Shown here: one piece after another, positions 1-7,597 of the stretch
Position numbering within the stretch: the stretch's first letter is position 1
Layout of the letters: the number at the start of each line of letters is the position of its first letter
Assembly (NCBI GenBank): GCA_035553855.1
Contig: DATMJO010000115.1
Location: 1-18,426 of the forward strand
Source: JBBDYQ01 sp035553855
GTDB taxonomy: Bacteria > Actinomycetota > Thermoleophilia > Solirubrobacterales > Thermoleophilaceae
Length of the DNA stretch: 18,426 nucleotides
Direction of reading: 5' to 3'
Position numbers and translations under genes: made by a program
The notes under the pieces: model-generated
What the model saw: the letters and a program-made list of their open reading frames with translations, nothing else
Told to the model about the DNA's origin: nothing
Databases searched by the model: none

Positions 1-1
1 G

Positions 2-991
2 GGCGACATCCCGTACTTCATCGACGGCGGGGCAGGAGGCGAGCTCTACACCGAAGGCCCCGTCGGGACCGATCACGGCTACTGGCACGGCTTCCGCCTC
101 GTCCGGGTGGACGGCGCGACGATCACGACCGACACCGTCCCGATCTTCGTCCCGGACTCGATCCGCATCGAGGGGCCCGACCGCGTGGCCCGCGGCGAGA
201 ACGTGCACCTGTTCGGGTTCGGCCGCCAGCCCGTCTTCAACGACCCGGCGAAGGTCGAGGCGCTGGAGCTGCGCGATCCCGACCCGCGGCCCCGCTCCGG
301 CGCGTCGCTGTCCGGCATCGGCCAGTGGGCCCTGCTGCCGGGCGTCCTGCTGCTTTTGCTCGGCCTCGCCGCCCGCACGAACCTCGCCGCCCGGGGCGGG
401 CTCGTCACGGTGCTCGCGATCGGCGGGTTCGCGGCGGTCTCGGTCGCCCAGCAGGAGGAGCCGACCTCCACTCCCAAGGATGTCCTGCCGACTCCGGCCC
501 GGATCTGGACGAGCGCCGATCCGAGCATCCTGCGCCCGGTCGCATCCCACGACGACGACCCACGCCGCGACGCGGCCACCCAGACCGATTCCGGCGTGTT
601 CCGCGCCATCTGCCCCGGCACGACCTACGTCGAGCTGGCGTCGGGCTTCGAGGCGCAGCGCAAGCGCGTCACCTCGCTGAGCGCGTCGGGGCCGATCGTG
701 CGGGGCTTCGGCCGCCGCGCGCGCACGCTCGAGCGCGGCAGCCAGAAGCGCGTGGCGGCCGTGCGGCTCAACCAGCCCGCCCGCGTCGTGGCCCGCGTCC
801 GCAAGGGGCGCCGCTTCGTCCGCACCCTCAGCTCGTCGTGCGTCAGCCGCGCGAAGGCGATCCGCTGGGACGGCCGGATCGAGTCGCGCGGCAGGCTCCG
901 CCGGGCCCGCCCCGGCCTCTACACGATCGACGTGCGCGTCCGCTCCGACCGCAAGGTCGAGCTGCGGCGCTACCGCGTCCGGCTCCGCTAG
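2..991 (+). CDS. Metallophosphoesterase-like membrane protein, C-terminal part (5' end outside window)
   Basis: The open frame runs in from the left edge, leaving 329 residues and a TAG stop. The first ~35 residues (DIPYFIDGGAGGELYTEG, then a DHGYWHGF segment) resemble the last strands of calcineurin-like phosphoesterase domains; the metal-ligand motifs would lie upstream of the window, so the catalytic assignment rests on this short tail. Two hydrophobic stretches follow at about residues 107-124 and 131-148 (GVLLLLLGLAA and VTVLAIGGFAAVSVA), then a basic, Arg-rich tail of ~180 residues. It ends in a beta-rich segment (LYTIDVRVRSDRKVELRRYRVRLR in outline) that looks like a FlgD/Ig-type domain. 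The protein is probably envelope-anchored with the tail outside; this topology is inferred. A GTG at 107 could be read as an internal start, but the coding pattern clearly continues upstream to the edge. Family assignment is moderate; substrate unknown. Confidence 0.6.
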   Translation, partial: GDIPYFIDGGAGGELYTEGPVGTDHGYWHGFRLVRVDGATITTDTVPIFVPDSIRIEGPDRVARGENVHLFGFGRQPVFNDPAKVEALELRDPDPRPRSGASLSGIGQWALLPGVLLLLLGLAARTNLAARGGLVTVLAIGGFAAVSVAQQEEPTSTPKDVLPTPARIWTSADPSILRPVASHDDDPRRDAATQTDSGVFRAICPGTTYVELASGFEAQRKRVTSLSASGPIVRGFGRRARTLERGSQKRVAAVRLNQPARVVARVRKGRRFVRTLSSSCVSRAKAIRWDGRIESRGRLRRARPGLYTIDVRVRSDRKVELRRYRVRLR

Positions 992-1845
992 CCGTCTCCC
1001 TCGAGGCGGGCGGCGAGCCGCTCCATCCCTAGCGAGCGCGCCGCCTCGGCGCCCCGCTCTCGGTCGAGCCCGCGGTCCGGCGGGCGCTTCAGTGGCACAT
1101 GGCGGAGGGTCGCGATGTCCCTGAACGAGCGCAGCTCCTCCGCCTGCTTCTCAAGGGCGGTGCGCACGCGCGGGGTCCCGTCCGGGGCGCCGCGGTGGAG
1201 GAGCGCCTCGAGCGAGCCGTGACGGGAGAGGAGCTCGGCCGCCGTCTTCTCGCCGATCCCCTTCGCGCCGGGCAGCCCGTCCGACGGGTCGCCGCGCAGC
1301 GCGATGAAGTCCGGAACGAGCCCGGGCGGGACGCCGTAGCGGCGCTCGACCTCCGCCTCGTCGATCACCTCGGCCCCCCGTGAGCCCGTGCGCATGTAGA
1401 GCACGCGGCAGCCCGGTCGCACGCACTGCCAGAGGTCGCGGTCGCCTGTGAGCAGCAGCGCCTCCCCGCCCGCGTCGAGCTCGACCGTCGCGAACGAGCC
1501 GAGCAGGTCGTCCGCCTCCAGCTCGTCGTGCAGCTCGACGCTCCAGCCGAGCGCCTCGTAGAGGAGCGGCGAGCGCTCCCACTGCCAGCGCAGGTCGGCC
1601 GGCATCTCGGGCCGGGCGGCGTGGTAGGCCGGATAGGCCTCGACCCGGTAGGTAGCGGCATCCGGCCCGAAGCACATCACCACGGCTCGCGGCTCGTGCC
1701 GCTCGACCTCGCGCATCACCAGGTTCACCCCGCCCAGGAGCGCGTTGACCGGGCGCCCCTCGGCCCCGGTGATCTTCGACGGGAGCGCGTGGAAGGCGCG
1801 GTAGAGGACGGACGGCGCGTCGACGACCAAGAGCGGCGAGGGCAT
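988..1845 (-). CDS. 5'-3' exonuclease / flap endonuclease (DNA polymerase I N-terminal-domain type), stand-alone
   Basis: The product is 285 residues and resembles the 5'-3' exonuclease domain of DNA polymerase I without the polymerase part; this family removes 5' flaps and RNA primers from DNA. Visible landmarks are D9 in LLVVDAPS, Y13-R16 in VLYRAFHAL, the acidic cluster E110-D112-D113 in ELEADDLLG, D135 and D137 in TGDRDLWQ, and D186/D189 in RGDPSDGLPGAKGIGEKTA, which opens the helix-hairpin-helix (about 187-212). These are the usual metal-binding carboxylates, so the enzyme should be active. The ATG at 1845 was chosen because the family signature begins directly after it; a longer frame reaching 1932 has no family similarity. 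No Shine-Dalgarno sequence is visible, but a TAGGCT hexamer ends 7 nt before the ATG, as in leaderless genes. Its TAG stop overlaps the stop of the convergent upstream gene within CTAG at 988-991. Confidence 0.9.
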   Translation of the reverse strand: MPSPLLVVDAPSVLYRAFHALPSKITGAEGRPVNALLGGVNLVMREVERHEPRAVVMCFGPDAATYRVEAYPAYHAARPEMPADLRWQWERSPLLYEALGWSVELHDELEADDLLGSFATVELDAGGEALLLTGDRDLWQCVRPGCRVLYMRTGSRGAEVIDEAEVERRYGVPPGLVPDFIALRGDPSDGLPGAKGIGEKTAAELLSRHGSLEALLHRGAPDGTPRVRTALEKQAEELRSFRDIATLRHVPLKRPPDRGLDRERGAEAARSLGMERLAARLEGDG

Positions 1846-1852
1846 CCGGGCC

Positions 1853-1858
1853 AGCCTA
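1853..1858 (-). promoter_or_regulatory. Candidate -10 box for a leaderless exonuclease transcript
   Basis: On the minus strand TAGGCT lies 7 nt before the ATG at 1845, matching the TANNNT-N7-ATG arrangement typical of leaderless actinobacterial mRNAs. No convincing -35 box is visible, and the call rests only on this hexamer and the absence of a ribosome binding site. Confidence 0.35.
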
Positions 1859-1954
1859 GTCACACCTACGACGACCGCCCTGCTCCTGCCGACAGGCGAG
1901 GAGCGCATGCCGGCCCTGCTCGAGCGCCGCACGGACCGGTGGCGCCGGCCGAGC

Positions 1955-1983
1955 GCAACAAAGGTGCCAGGGACCTTTGTTGC
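1955..1983. repeat. REP-like palindrome, type 1 (copy A)
   Basis: Perfect inverted repeat: 11-nt arms (left arm GCAACAAAGGT at 1955-1965, right arm its exact reverse complement at 1973-1983) around a 7-nt loop GCCAGGG. It lies 15 bp beyond the end of the FadR-type gene, in the 153-bp gap before the exonuclease. A related 29-mer (25 of 29 identical) is at 7559-7587. It could fold in RNA and attenuate read-through from the regulator operon, but there is no U tract, so I call it a repeat rather than a terminator. Confidence 0.8.
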
Positions 1984-1998
1984 ACGCCGGCGCCCTCG

Positions 1999-2829
1999 TC
2001 AGCGGGGCTTCGCGCGGAGCGCGCGGGAGCGCTCCGCCACCGGCTGCAGGAAGTCGGGTAGCGGGCGCACCAGGCCGCGGCCGGTCTCGCGCTCCCAGAT
2101 CTGCTCGAGCTGGGCGAGGTGCTCGTCCATCGTCGCCTCTATCGCCTCGAAGTCGGCCGCTCGCACGGCCTCGAGCGTGCGCTCGTGGATGTCGATCACC
2201 CAGTCCGGCACCGTCGGCGCGTGAACGGCCATGTCCCGCGCGATCTCGAGGCGCCGGAACAGGCTCCGCATGAGCGACACGATCGTCGAGTTGCCGGTGG
2301 CGCGGGCGATGATCAGGTGGAACTTCAGGTCGAGCTGGAGGAAGAGATCCTCGTTCTTCAGGAAGTCCGACGCGGCGGCCAGCTCGCGCTGGGTCTCGAT
2401 CGTGGCGCGCATCGCGGCGAAGTCCTCCTCGCCCGCGTGAACGGCGGCAAGCTGCGCGACCCGCGGCTCCAGCAGGCGCCGGGCCTCGAGCACGCCGGAG
2501 ACCTCCGAGACCCGCATCTCCCAGCTCGTGCGCAGCAGATCGCGCGGGATCAGCTCGCTGCGCACGAAGACCCCGCCGCGCTGCCCGCGCCTCACCTCGA
2601 GCACGCCGGCCTCCGCGAGCAGCTTCACCGCCTCGCGCAGCGTCGGGCGGCTGATCCGCATCTGCGCCGCGAGCTCGCGCTCGGGCGGCAGGCGATCGCC
2701 CGTGTGGAGCTCCCCGGCCTTGATCTTGTCGGCGATCTGCTCGACGGCCTCCTCGAAGGTCCGCCGCGTCGCGACCGGCTCGAACGCGCGCTCCACGGCG
2801 CGAGCATAGCCCGCGCCGTCGCGGCTCAT
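1999..2829 (-). CDS. GntR-family regulator, FadR subfamily (wHTH + FCD)
   Basis: The product is 276 residues. A GntR winged helix-turn-helix spans about 23-90 (KIKAGELHTGDRLPPERELA, then ISRPTLREAVKLLAEAGVLEVRRGQRGGVFV). An all-helical FCD effector domain spans about 115-245. D167, H171 (DLKFH), H215 and H237 are at the positions that bind metal in FCD proteins, where the ligand is usually a carboxylic acid or acyl-CoA. The ATG at 2829 is preferred because it forms an ATGA overlap with the stop of the dehydrogenase gene, indicating translational coupling; the longer frame upstream is Arg-rich and unlike GntR proteins. Inference: it controls the dehydrogenase/oxidoreductase divergon upstream, where TGGTNAY half-sites typical of this subfamily's operators are present, and it would autoregulate through the shared operon. 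The effector may be a 2-oxo acid or acyl-CoA; this cannot be read from sequence. Confidence 0.92.
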   Translation of the reverse strand: MSRDGAGYARAVERAFEPVATRRTFEEAVEQIADKIKAGELHTGDRLPPERELAAQMRISRPTLREAVKLLAEAGVLEVRRGQRGGVFVRSELIPRDLLRTSWEMRVSEVSGVLEARRLLEPRVAQLAAVHAGEEDFAAMRATIETQRELAAASDFLKNEDLFLQLDLKFHLIIARATGNSTIVSLMRSLFRRLEIARDMAVHAPTVPDWVIDIHERTLEAVRAADFEAIEATMDEHLAQLEQIWERETGRGLVRPLPDFLQPVAERSRALRAKPR

Positions 2830-3959
2830 GCCGCCGCGCGGACGCCCTCGGCGCGTGCCATGCGGACGCGCTCGAGCGCCTGGCGCTCGGCGATCTCCAG
2901 CGGCACCGCACCGTCGCGGTCGGCCACCACCAGCGCGACCTCGAGCCGCTCCATCGCGCGGCCGATGCCCTCCTCGACGCGCGCGGCCCGCGGCAGATCG
3001 GCTCCGCCGTCGAGCCGGCGCCACTCCGTCTCCACATGGATGAGCCCGCCGCAGTTCGCGAGGAAGTCGGGAACGTAGAGAATCCCGCGCTCGGCGAGGC
3101 GCCTTGCGGTTGCGCGGTCCGCGACCGGGTTGTTGGCCGCCCCGCAGACCACGCTCGCGGCGAGCCCGCCCGCGATGGCCTGGTCGATCATCCCGCCGGC
3201 GGCGCAGGGCGCCAGAACGTCGAGCTCGGTGGCGATCACGGCCTCGGCGGACGGGGCGACCTCGCCACCATGCTCGTCGCGGAACCGCTCGGCACGGGCG
3301 GCGTCGAGGTCGCAGACGATCACGCGGGCGCCGGCGCGGGCGACCATCTCGGCCAGCCTGCCGCCGACCTTGCCGAGGCCGATCACGCCGACCGTGCGCC
3401 CGTCGAGGTCGTCCGAACCGGTGGCGGCCGCGAGACCGCAGCGCATCGCGCGGAAGACGGTCTCCGCGGTCACGGGCGAGGGGTCGCCCCCACCGCCGCT
3501 CGCCACCGAGCGCCCGACGGCGTAGCGGGTGCGGCCGGCCATCAGGTCGATGTCATCGGTGGTGGTGCCGATGTCCTCGGCGGTGATGTAGGCGCCCGCG
3601 AGCTCGTCGATGGCGTCGGCGGCCGCCTCGAGCCGGGCGCGTCGCACCTCGGGGTCCGCGGCGCCGCCGTCGTCGACCATCACGGCCTTGCCTCCGCCGA
3701 GGTCGAGACCGGCGGCGGATGCCTTGAGGGTCATCGTGCGCGCGAGGGCGAGGACGTCGCTCACGGCGTCCTGCATGCCGCCGGGATAGGCGCGCAGGCG
3801 CAGGCCGCCCAGCGCGGGCCCCAGGGCGGTCGAGTGCACGGCGATGGCGAGGCGCATGCCCGATTCCGGGTCGTGCCGGATCACGAGGCGCTCGTGGTCG
3901 ATGTCGAGGAGCCCCGCCGGCTCCAGGGAAATGTCGCTGGAGGTCCCTTGAATGGTCAT
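2826..3959 (-). CDS. Leu/Phe/Val dehydrogenase family (NAD-dependent amino acid dehydrogenase)
   Basis: A 377-residue Glu/Leu/Phe/Val dehydrogenase, close to the usual ~360. It catalyses reversible oxidative deamination of a hydrophobic amino acid to its 2-oxo acid with NAD+ in the cytoplasm. The N-terminal domain carries the two family lysines, K79 (TMTLKASAAG) and K91 (GLDLGGGKAVMV), and D129 in YITAEDIGTT. The Rossmann domain has GLGKVGG at 194-200 and an acidic residue D217 (VIVCD) expected to bind the NAD ribose; GAANNPVA at 273-280 matches the conserved Asn region. Leu versus Phe versus Val preference cannot be decided by eye. It is the first gene of an operon with the FadR-type regulator (ATGA overlap) and diverges from the oxidoreductase gene, consistent with feeding it 2-oxo acids. 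ATG 3959 has a promoter placed so that the transcript would be nearly leaderless. Confidence 0.9.
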   Translation of the reverse strand: MTIQGTSSDISLEPAGLLDIDHERLVIRHDPESGMRLAIAVHSTALGPALGGLRLRAYPGGMQDAVSDVLALARTMTLKASAAGLDLGGGKAVMVDDGGAADPEVRRARLEAAADAIDELAGAYITAEDIGTTTDDIDLMAGRTRYAVGRSVASGGGGDPSPVTAETVFRAMRCGLAAATGSDDLDGRTVGVIGLGKVGGRLAEMVARAGARVIVCDLDAARAERFRDEHGGEVAPSAEAVIATELDVLAPCAAGGMIDQAIAGGLAASVVCGAANNPVADRATARRLAERGILYVPDFLANCGGLIHVETEWRRLDGGADLPRAARVEEGIGRAMERLEVALVVADRDGAVPLEIAERQALERVRMARAEGVRAAA

Positions 3960-3970
3960 GTTCTATGACC
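3953..3970 (-). promoter_or_regulatory. Operator-like dyad over the dehydrogenase start
   Basis: Minus-strand GGTCATAGAACATGACCA contains the perfect inverted repeat GGTCAT-N5-ATGACC. It covers the -10 box and the start codon of the dehydrogenase. It aligns in the same orientation with the 18-mer at 4040-4057 (13 of 18 identical, consensus GGTNATNNNACNTGACCA). Half-sites with TGGT/ACCA are typical of FadR-subfamily operators, so the regulator of this operon is the prime candidate to bind here. Confidence 0.6.
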
Positions 3971-3996
3971 TTACTCCCTTGATCCGGCAGAATCAA
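3968..3996 (-). promoter_or_regulatory. Candidate promoter of the dehydrogenase-regulator operon
   Basis: Minus strand: TTGATT (3996-3991), 17-nt spacer, TAAGGT (3973-3968). Hexamers and spacing fit a housekeeping sigma promoter. Transcription would start around 3961-3962, about 2-3 nt before the ATG at 3959, giving an essentially leaderless mRNA. Confidence 0.55.
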
Positions 3997-4018
3997 ACCG
4001 TTGGACGGATGTCGGTCG

Positions 4019-4047
4019 TGGACGCCGTCCGGGATCAATGGTAATGT
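4019..4047 (+). promoter_or_regulatory. Candidate promoter of the oxidoreductase gene
   Basis: TGGACG (4019-4024), 17-nt spacer, TAATGT (4042-4047). The -35 matches 4 of 6 consensus positions and the -10 fits TANNNT. The predicted start is about 4054, only a few nt before ATG 4058, and no Shine-Dalgarno is seen before that ATG. Confidence 0.45.
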
Positions 4048-4057
4048 GACGTGACCA
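4040..4057 (+). promoter_or_regulatory. Operator-like dyad before the oxidoreductase start
   Basis: GGTAATGTGACGTGACCA abuts ATG 4058 and overlaps the -10 box. With one more base on the left it is an imperfect dyad, TGGTAATGT-G-ACGTGACCA (7 of 9 paired positions). It aligns with the dyad over the dehydrogenase start, so both divergent promoters could be shut by the same regulator. Confidence 0.6.
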
Positions 4058-7000
4058 ATGGCGGTGACGAGCCATAGCCCCAGCGCGCTCCGCAGGCGCG
4101 GCGCGCCGTACAGCCCGGAGGAGCGCGTGGAGTCGCTCGGGCCCGTGCGCCGCGATGCGCGGCTCGAAGACAAGTACCTGCTCGACAGCGGGCGCATCTT
4201 CCTCAGCGGCATCCAGGCGCTGGTGCGGGTCCCACTCGACCAGCACCGGGCCGACCGGCGCTCGGGCCTCAGCACCGGCACCTTCATCTCGGGCTACCAG
4301 GGCTCGCCGCTCGGCGGCCTCGACAAGGAGCTCGAGCGAAACGCCGGCATCTGTCACGAGCACCACCTCGTCCACGTCCCGGGCCTCAACGAGGAGCTGG
4401 GCGCGACCTCCACGTGGGGCAGCCAGATGGCTGGCGCCCTGCCGGGCTCGCGCTACGACGGCGTGCTCGGCATGTGGTACGGCAAGGCCCCCGGCCTCGA
4501 CCGCGCGGCCGATGCCCTGCGCCACGCGAACCTCGCCGGCGTCGCGCGCACCGGCGGCGCCGTGGCGCTGGTCGGCGACGACCCGAGCTGCAAGTCCTCG
4601 ACGCTGCCGAGCGCCTCCGAGGCCCTGCTCCAGAGCCTCCACATCCCCATCTTCTTCCCCGGCGACGTGCAGGACATCCTCGACCTCGGGCTGCACGCGT
4701 TCGCCTGCTCGCGCGCATCCGGGCTCTGGACCGCGATGAAGATCGTCACCGACGTGGCCGACAGCACCGGCACCGCCGAGGTCGCGCCCGACCGTGTCGT
4801 GCCGGTGCTCCCCGGCGGCTACGAGCACGTCCCGGACGCGAACCTGCTGGCGCCGCGCTCGCTCGATCTCGAGCACACCATGCTGGGCGAGCGCACCGGG
4901 CAGGTGCTCGCCTACGCGCGGGAGAACCGTGTCAATCGCATCGAGGGAGCTCGCGACGCGTGGCTCGGGATCGTCGCGGCGGGCAAGCCCTACCACGACC
5001 TCCGCCAGGCGCTGGCCGATCTCGGGCTGGCCGAGTCGGACCTCGAGCGCGCGGGCGTGCGCATCCTTCGCCTCGGCATGATCTGGCCGCTCGAGCCGCA
5101 GGTCGTGCGGGAGTTCGCCACCGGCCTCGAGGAGATCCTCGTGGTCGAGGAAAAGCGGGCGTTCGTCGAGCCGCAGGTCAAGGAGGTCCTCTACGGGTCC
5201 GCATCCGCCCCGCGCGTGGTCGGCAAGCGCGACGAGCGCGGCGAGGTCCTGCTGTCGCAGGACGGCGACCTGAACGCCGATGCCGTCGCCCGCGCCGTGG
5301 CGGCGCGGCTGGGCCGCCGCGTCCGGATCGACTCGGTCGACGCGCGCATCGCCCGCCTCGACGGCCGCGCCCGCGGCCCGCTGTCCCTCCCGATGGCCGA
5401 CGGCGGCACGGCGCGCACGCCGTTCTTCTGCTCGGGCTGCCCGCATAACAGCTCGACCCCCGCCCCCGATGGCACGATCGTGGGCGCAGGCATCGGCTGC
5501 CACACGATGATCCTGCTGAACCGCGAGGGCCGTGGCGAGATCCAGGGCCTGACGCAGATGGGCGGCGAGGGCGCCCAGTGGATCGGCATGGCGCCGTTCA
5601 CCGACGACGAGCACTTCGTCCAGAACCTCGGCGACGGGACCTTCCACCACTCCGGCTCGCTCGCCATCCGCGCCGCGGCCGCCGCCGGCGCGAACATCAC
5701 CTACAAGCTCTTCTACAACTCCGCCGTCGCGATGACCGGCGGCCAGGACATCGAGGGCGCCATCCCGGTGCCCGAGCTCACGCGGCTGCTCGAGATCGAG
5801 GGCGTCAAGCGGATCATCGTCACGACCGAGGATCCCGGCCGCTACCGCGGCGCCAGCCTCTCCCCCATCGCCGAGGTGCGCGACCGCAGCGAGCTGATGG
5901 ACGCTCAGCGCGAGCTCGCCGCCACCCAGGGCGTGACGGTGCTGATCCACGACCAGGAGTGCGCGGCCGAGAAGCGCCGCAAGCGCAAGCGGGGCAAGAC
6001 CGAGGACCCGCCGGAGCGGATTCACATCAACGAGCGCGTGTGTGAGGGCTGTGGCGACTGCGGCCGCAAGTCGAGCTGCCTGAGCGTGCTGCCCGTGGAG
6101 ACCGAGTTCGGGCGCAAGACCCAGATCCACCAGTCCTCCTGCAACAAGGACTACACCTGCATCGAGGGCGACTGCCCGTCGTTCCTCACCGTCGTCCCCG
6201 GCAAGCGGGCCGCGCACGTCGCGCCGGACCCGCCCGCGCGTCTGCCGGACCCCGAGCGGGTGGTCGGCTCGAGCGACTACATGCTGCGCATGATGGGCGT
6301 GGGCGGCACCGGCGTAGTCACCGTCTCCCAGATCCTCGGCATGGCCGCGCTGATGGACGGCCTCTACTGCGCCGGGCTCGACCAGACCGGCCTCGCCCAG
6401 AAGGGCGGACCCGTCACCTCCGACCTGCGCATCTCCGAGCACCGCGTGGACGGCGCGAGCCGCGCGTCGAAGGGCGGCGCGGACCTCTACCTGGGCCTCG
6501 ACCTGCTGGGCGCCGGCACGGAGAAGAACCTCGCGGTGGCGGACCCCGAGCGCACGATCGCGGTCATCTCCACGAGCGCGGTGCCCACCGGCCGGATGGT
6601 CATCGACACGTCCGAGCGCTTCCCGGAGCTATCGGCCCAGCTCGACCGGATCGACGCCGCGACCCGCCGCGAGCTGAACTTCCACCTCGACGCGCAGGCG
6701 CTCTCGGAGCGCCTGTTCGGCGACCACATGCCGGCCAACCTGCTCGCGCTTGGCGCCGCCTTCCAGCGCGGCGCGCTGCCGCTGTCGGCGGCGTCGATCG
6801 AGCAGGCGATCCGCCTCAACGGCGCCGCCGTCGAGAAGAGCCTGGCGGCCTTCGCCTGGGGCCGGGCCTGCGTGGCCGACCCGGACGCGGTCGAGGCCGC
6901 GACGCGCGCACCGGATCCCGAGGCGCCCGAGCTCTCCGAGCGCGAGCGCGAGCTCGTGGCGGCGGCCGCGCCCGGCGACGGCGAGCTCCGCCGGGTGCTC

Positions 7001-7597
7001 GAGATCCGCGTCCCCGAGCTGGTGGCCTACCAGGGCCTCGCCTACGCGGCCGAATACGCCGGCTACGTGCGGTCCGTGCGCGAGCGCGCGGGCGCGCGTC
7101 TCGCCGTCGAGGTCGCCCTCAACCTCTTCAAGCTGATGGCCTACAAGGACGAGTACGAGGTCGCCCGCCTGCACCTCGACGCGGTCGAGCGCGCCAGGAT
7201 CGGGGCCGAGTTCGGCGAGGGCGCGAAGGTCTGGTTCAACCTGCACCCGCCGCTCTTGCGCTCGCTCGGGATGAAGCGCAAGCTGAAGCTCGGGCGCTGG
7301 TTCCTCCCCTTCTTCCGCCTGCTGCGCGCGATGAGGCGCCTGCGCGGCACGCCGCTCGACCCGTTCGGCCTGCCCAAAGTGCGGCGCGTGGAGCGCGCCC
7401 TGCCGGGCGAGTACCGGGCCCTCGTCGAGCACGCGATCGCCGAGCTGCCGGCGGAGACGGCGCTCGAGGTCGCCGCCCTGCCGGACATGATCCGCGGCTA
7501 CGAGGACATCAAGCTCGAATCAGTCGAGCGCTTCCGCTCGCGCGCCGCCGCCCTGGCCGCGACAAAGGTGTCAGGGACCGTCGTTGCGTCCGGGTGA
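4058..7597 (+). CDS. Indolepyruvate:ferredoxin oxidoreductase family protein, fused alpha-beta form
   Basis: The product is 1179 residues, the usual size of the single-chain form. It oxidatively decarboxylates aryl (possibly branched-chain) 2-oxo acids to acyl-CoA, reducing ferredoxin. Order: N-terminal pyruvate:ferredoxin oxidoreductase-like domain (GYQGSPLGGLDKEL near 80); TPP domain around 445-610 with GIGCHTM, the GDG motif at 525-527 and N554; an Fe-S segment with C662, C665, C668, C674 (CEGCGDCGRKSSC) and C695, C701, C706; a gamma-type domain from about 742 (MMGVGGTGVVT and AQKGGPVTSDLRIS); and a C-terminal DUF6537-like region from about 950. The first ~35 residues extend beyond the conserved start but ATG 4058 fits the promoter. 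The last ~12 residues (TKVSGTVVASG) are encoded by a palindromic repeat (7559-7587), and the stop lies in the loop of a terminator hairpin. Divergent from an amino acid dehydrogenase. Exact substrate not determinable. Confidence 0.93.
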   Translation: MAVTSHSPSALRRRGAPYSPEERVESLGPVRRDARLEDKYLLDSGRIFLSGIQALVRVPLDQHRADRRSGLSTGTFISGYQGSPLGGLDKELERNAGICHEHHLVHVPGLNEELGATSTWGSQMAGALPGSRYDGVLGMWYGKAPGLDRAADALRHANLAGVARTGGAVALVGDDPSCKSSTLPSASEALLQSLHIPIFFPGDVQDILDLGLHAFACSRASGLWTAMKIVTDVADSTGTAEVAPDRVVPVLPGGYEHVPDANLLAPRSLDLEHTMLGERTGQVLAYARENRVNRIEGARDAWLGIVAAGKPYHDLRQALADLGLAESDLERAGVRILRLGMIWPLEPQVVREFATGLEEILVVEEKRAFVEPQVKEVLYGSASAPRVVGKRDERGEVLLSQDGDLNADAVARAVAARLGRRVRIDSVDARIARLDGRARGPLSLPMADGGTARTPFFCSGCPHNSSTPAPDGTIVGAGIGCHTMILLNREGRGEIQGLTQMGGEGAQWIGMAPFTDDEHFVQNLGDGTFHHSGSLAIRAAAAAGANITYKLFYNSAVAMTGGQDIEGAIPVPELTRLLEIEGVKRIIVTTEDPGRYRGASLSPIAEVRDRSELMDAQRELAATQGVTVLIHDQECAAEKRRKRKRGKTEDPPERIHINERVCEGCGDCGRKSSCLSVLPVETEFGRKTQIHQSSCNKDYTCIEGDCPSFLTVVPGKRAAHVAPDPPARLPDPERVVGSSDYMLRMMGVGGTGVVTVSQILGMAALMDGLYCAGLDQTGLAQKGGPVTSDLRISEHRVDGASRASKGGADLYLGLDLLGAGTEKNLAVADPERTIAVISTSAVPTGRMVIDTSERFPELSAQLDRIDAATRRELNFHLDAQALSERLFGDHMPANLLALGAAFQRGALPLSAASIEQAIRLNGAAVEKSLAAFAWGRACVADPDAVEAATRAPDPEAPELSERERELVAAAAPGDGELRRVLEIRVPELVAYQGLAYAAEYAGYVRSVRERAGARLAVEVALNLFKLMAYKDEYEVARLHLDAVERARIGAEFGEGAKVWFNLHPPLLRSLGMKRKLKLGRWFLPFFRLLRAMRRLRGTPLDPFGLPKVRRVERALPGEYRALVEHAIAELPAETALEVAALPDMIRGYEDIKLESVERFRSRAAALAATKVSGTVVASG
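7559..7587. repeat. REP-like palindrome, type 1 (copy B), inside the 3' end of the oxidoreductase gene
   Basis: A 29-mer identical at 25 of 29 positions to copy A at 1955-1983, with the core ACAAAGGTGTCAGGGACC. Its own arms pair at 8 of 11 positions. It is read as codons for the final residues of the oxidoreductase. Its core is repeated in inverted orientation at 7603-7619 (copy C). Confidence 0.75.

Noticed and set aside
1856..3037. 393-codon minus-strand open frame overlapping the FadR-type gene
   Set aside because: It is in a different frame from the clear GntR/FCD protein and is compositionally simple.
3971..6442. Very long open frame on the minus strand (823 codons)
   Set aside because: It is antisense to the oxidoreductase gene; long antisense frames are expected at this GC content, and its translation is Ala/Gly/Arg/Val/His-rich without any domain.
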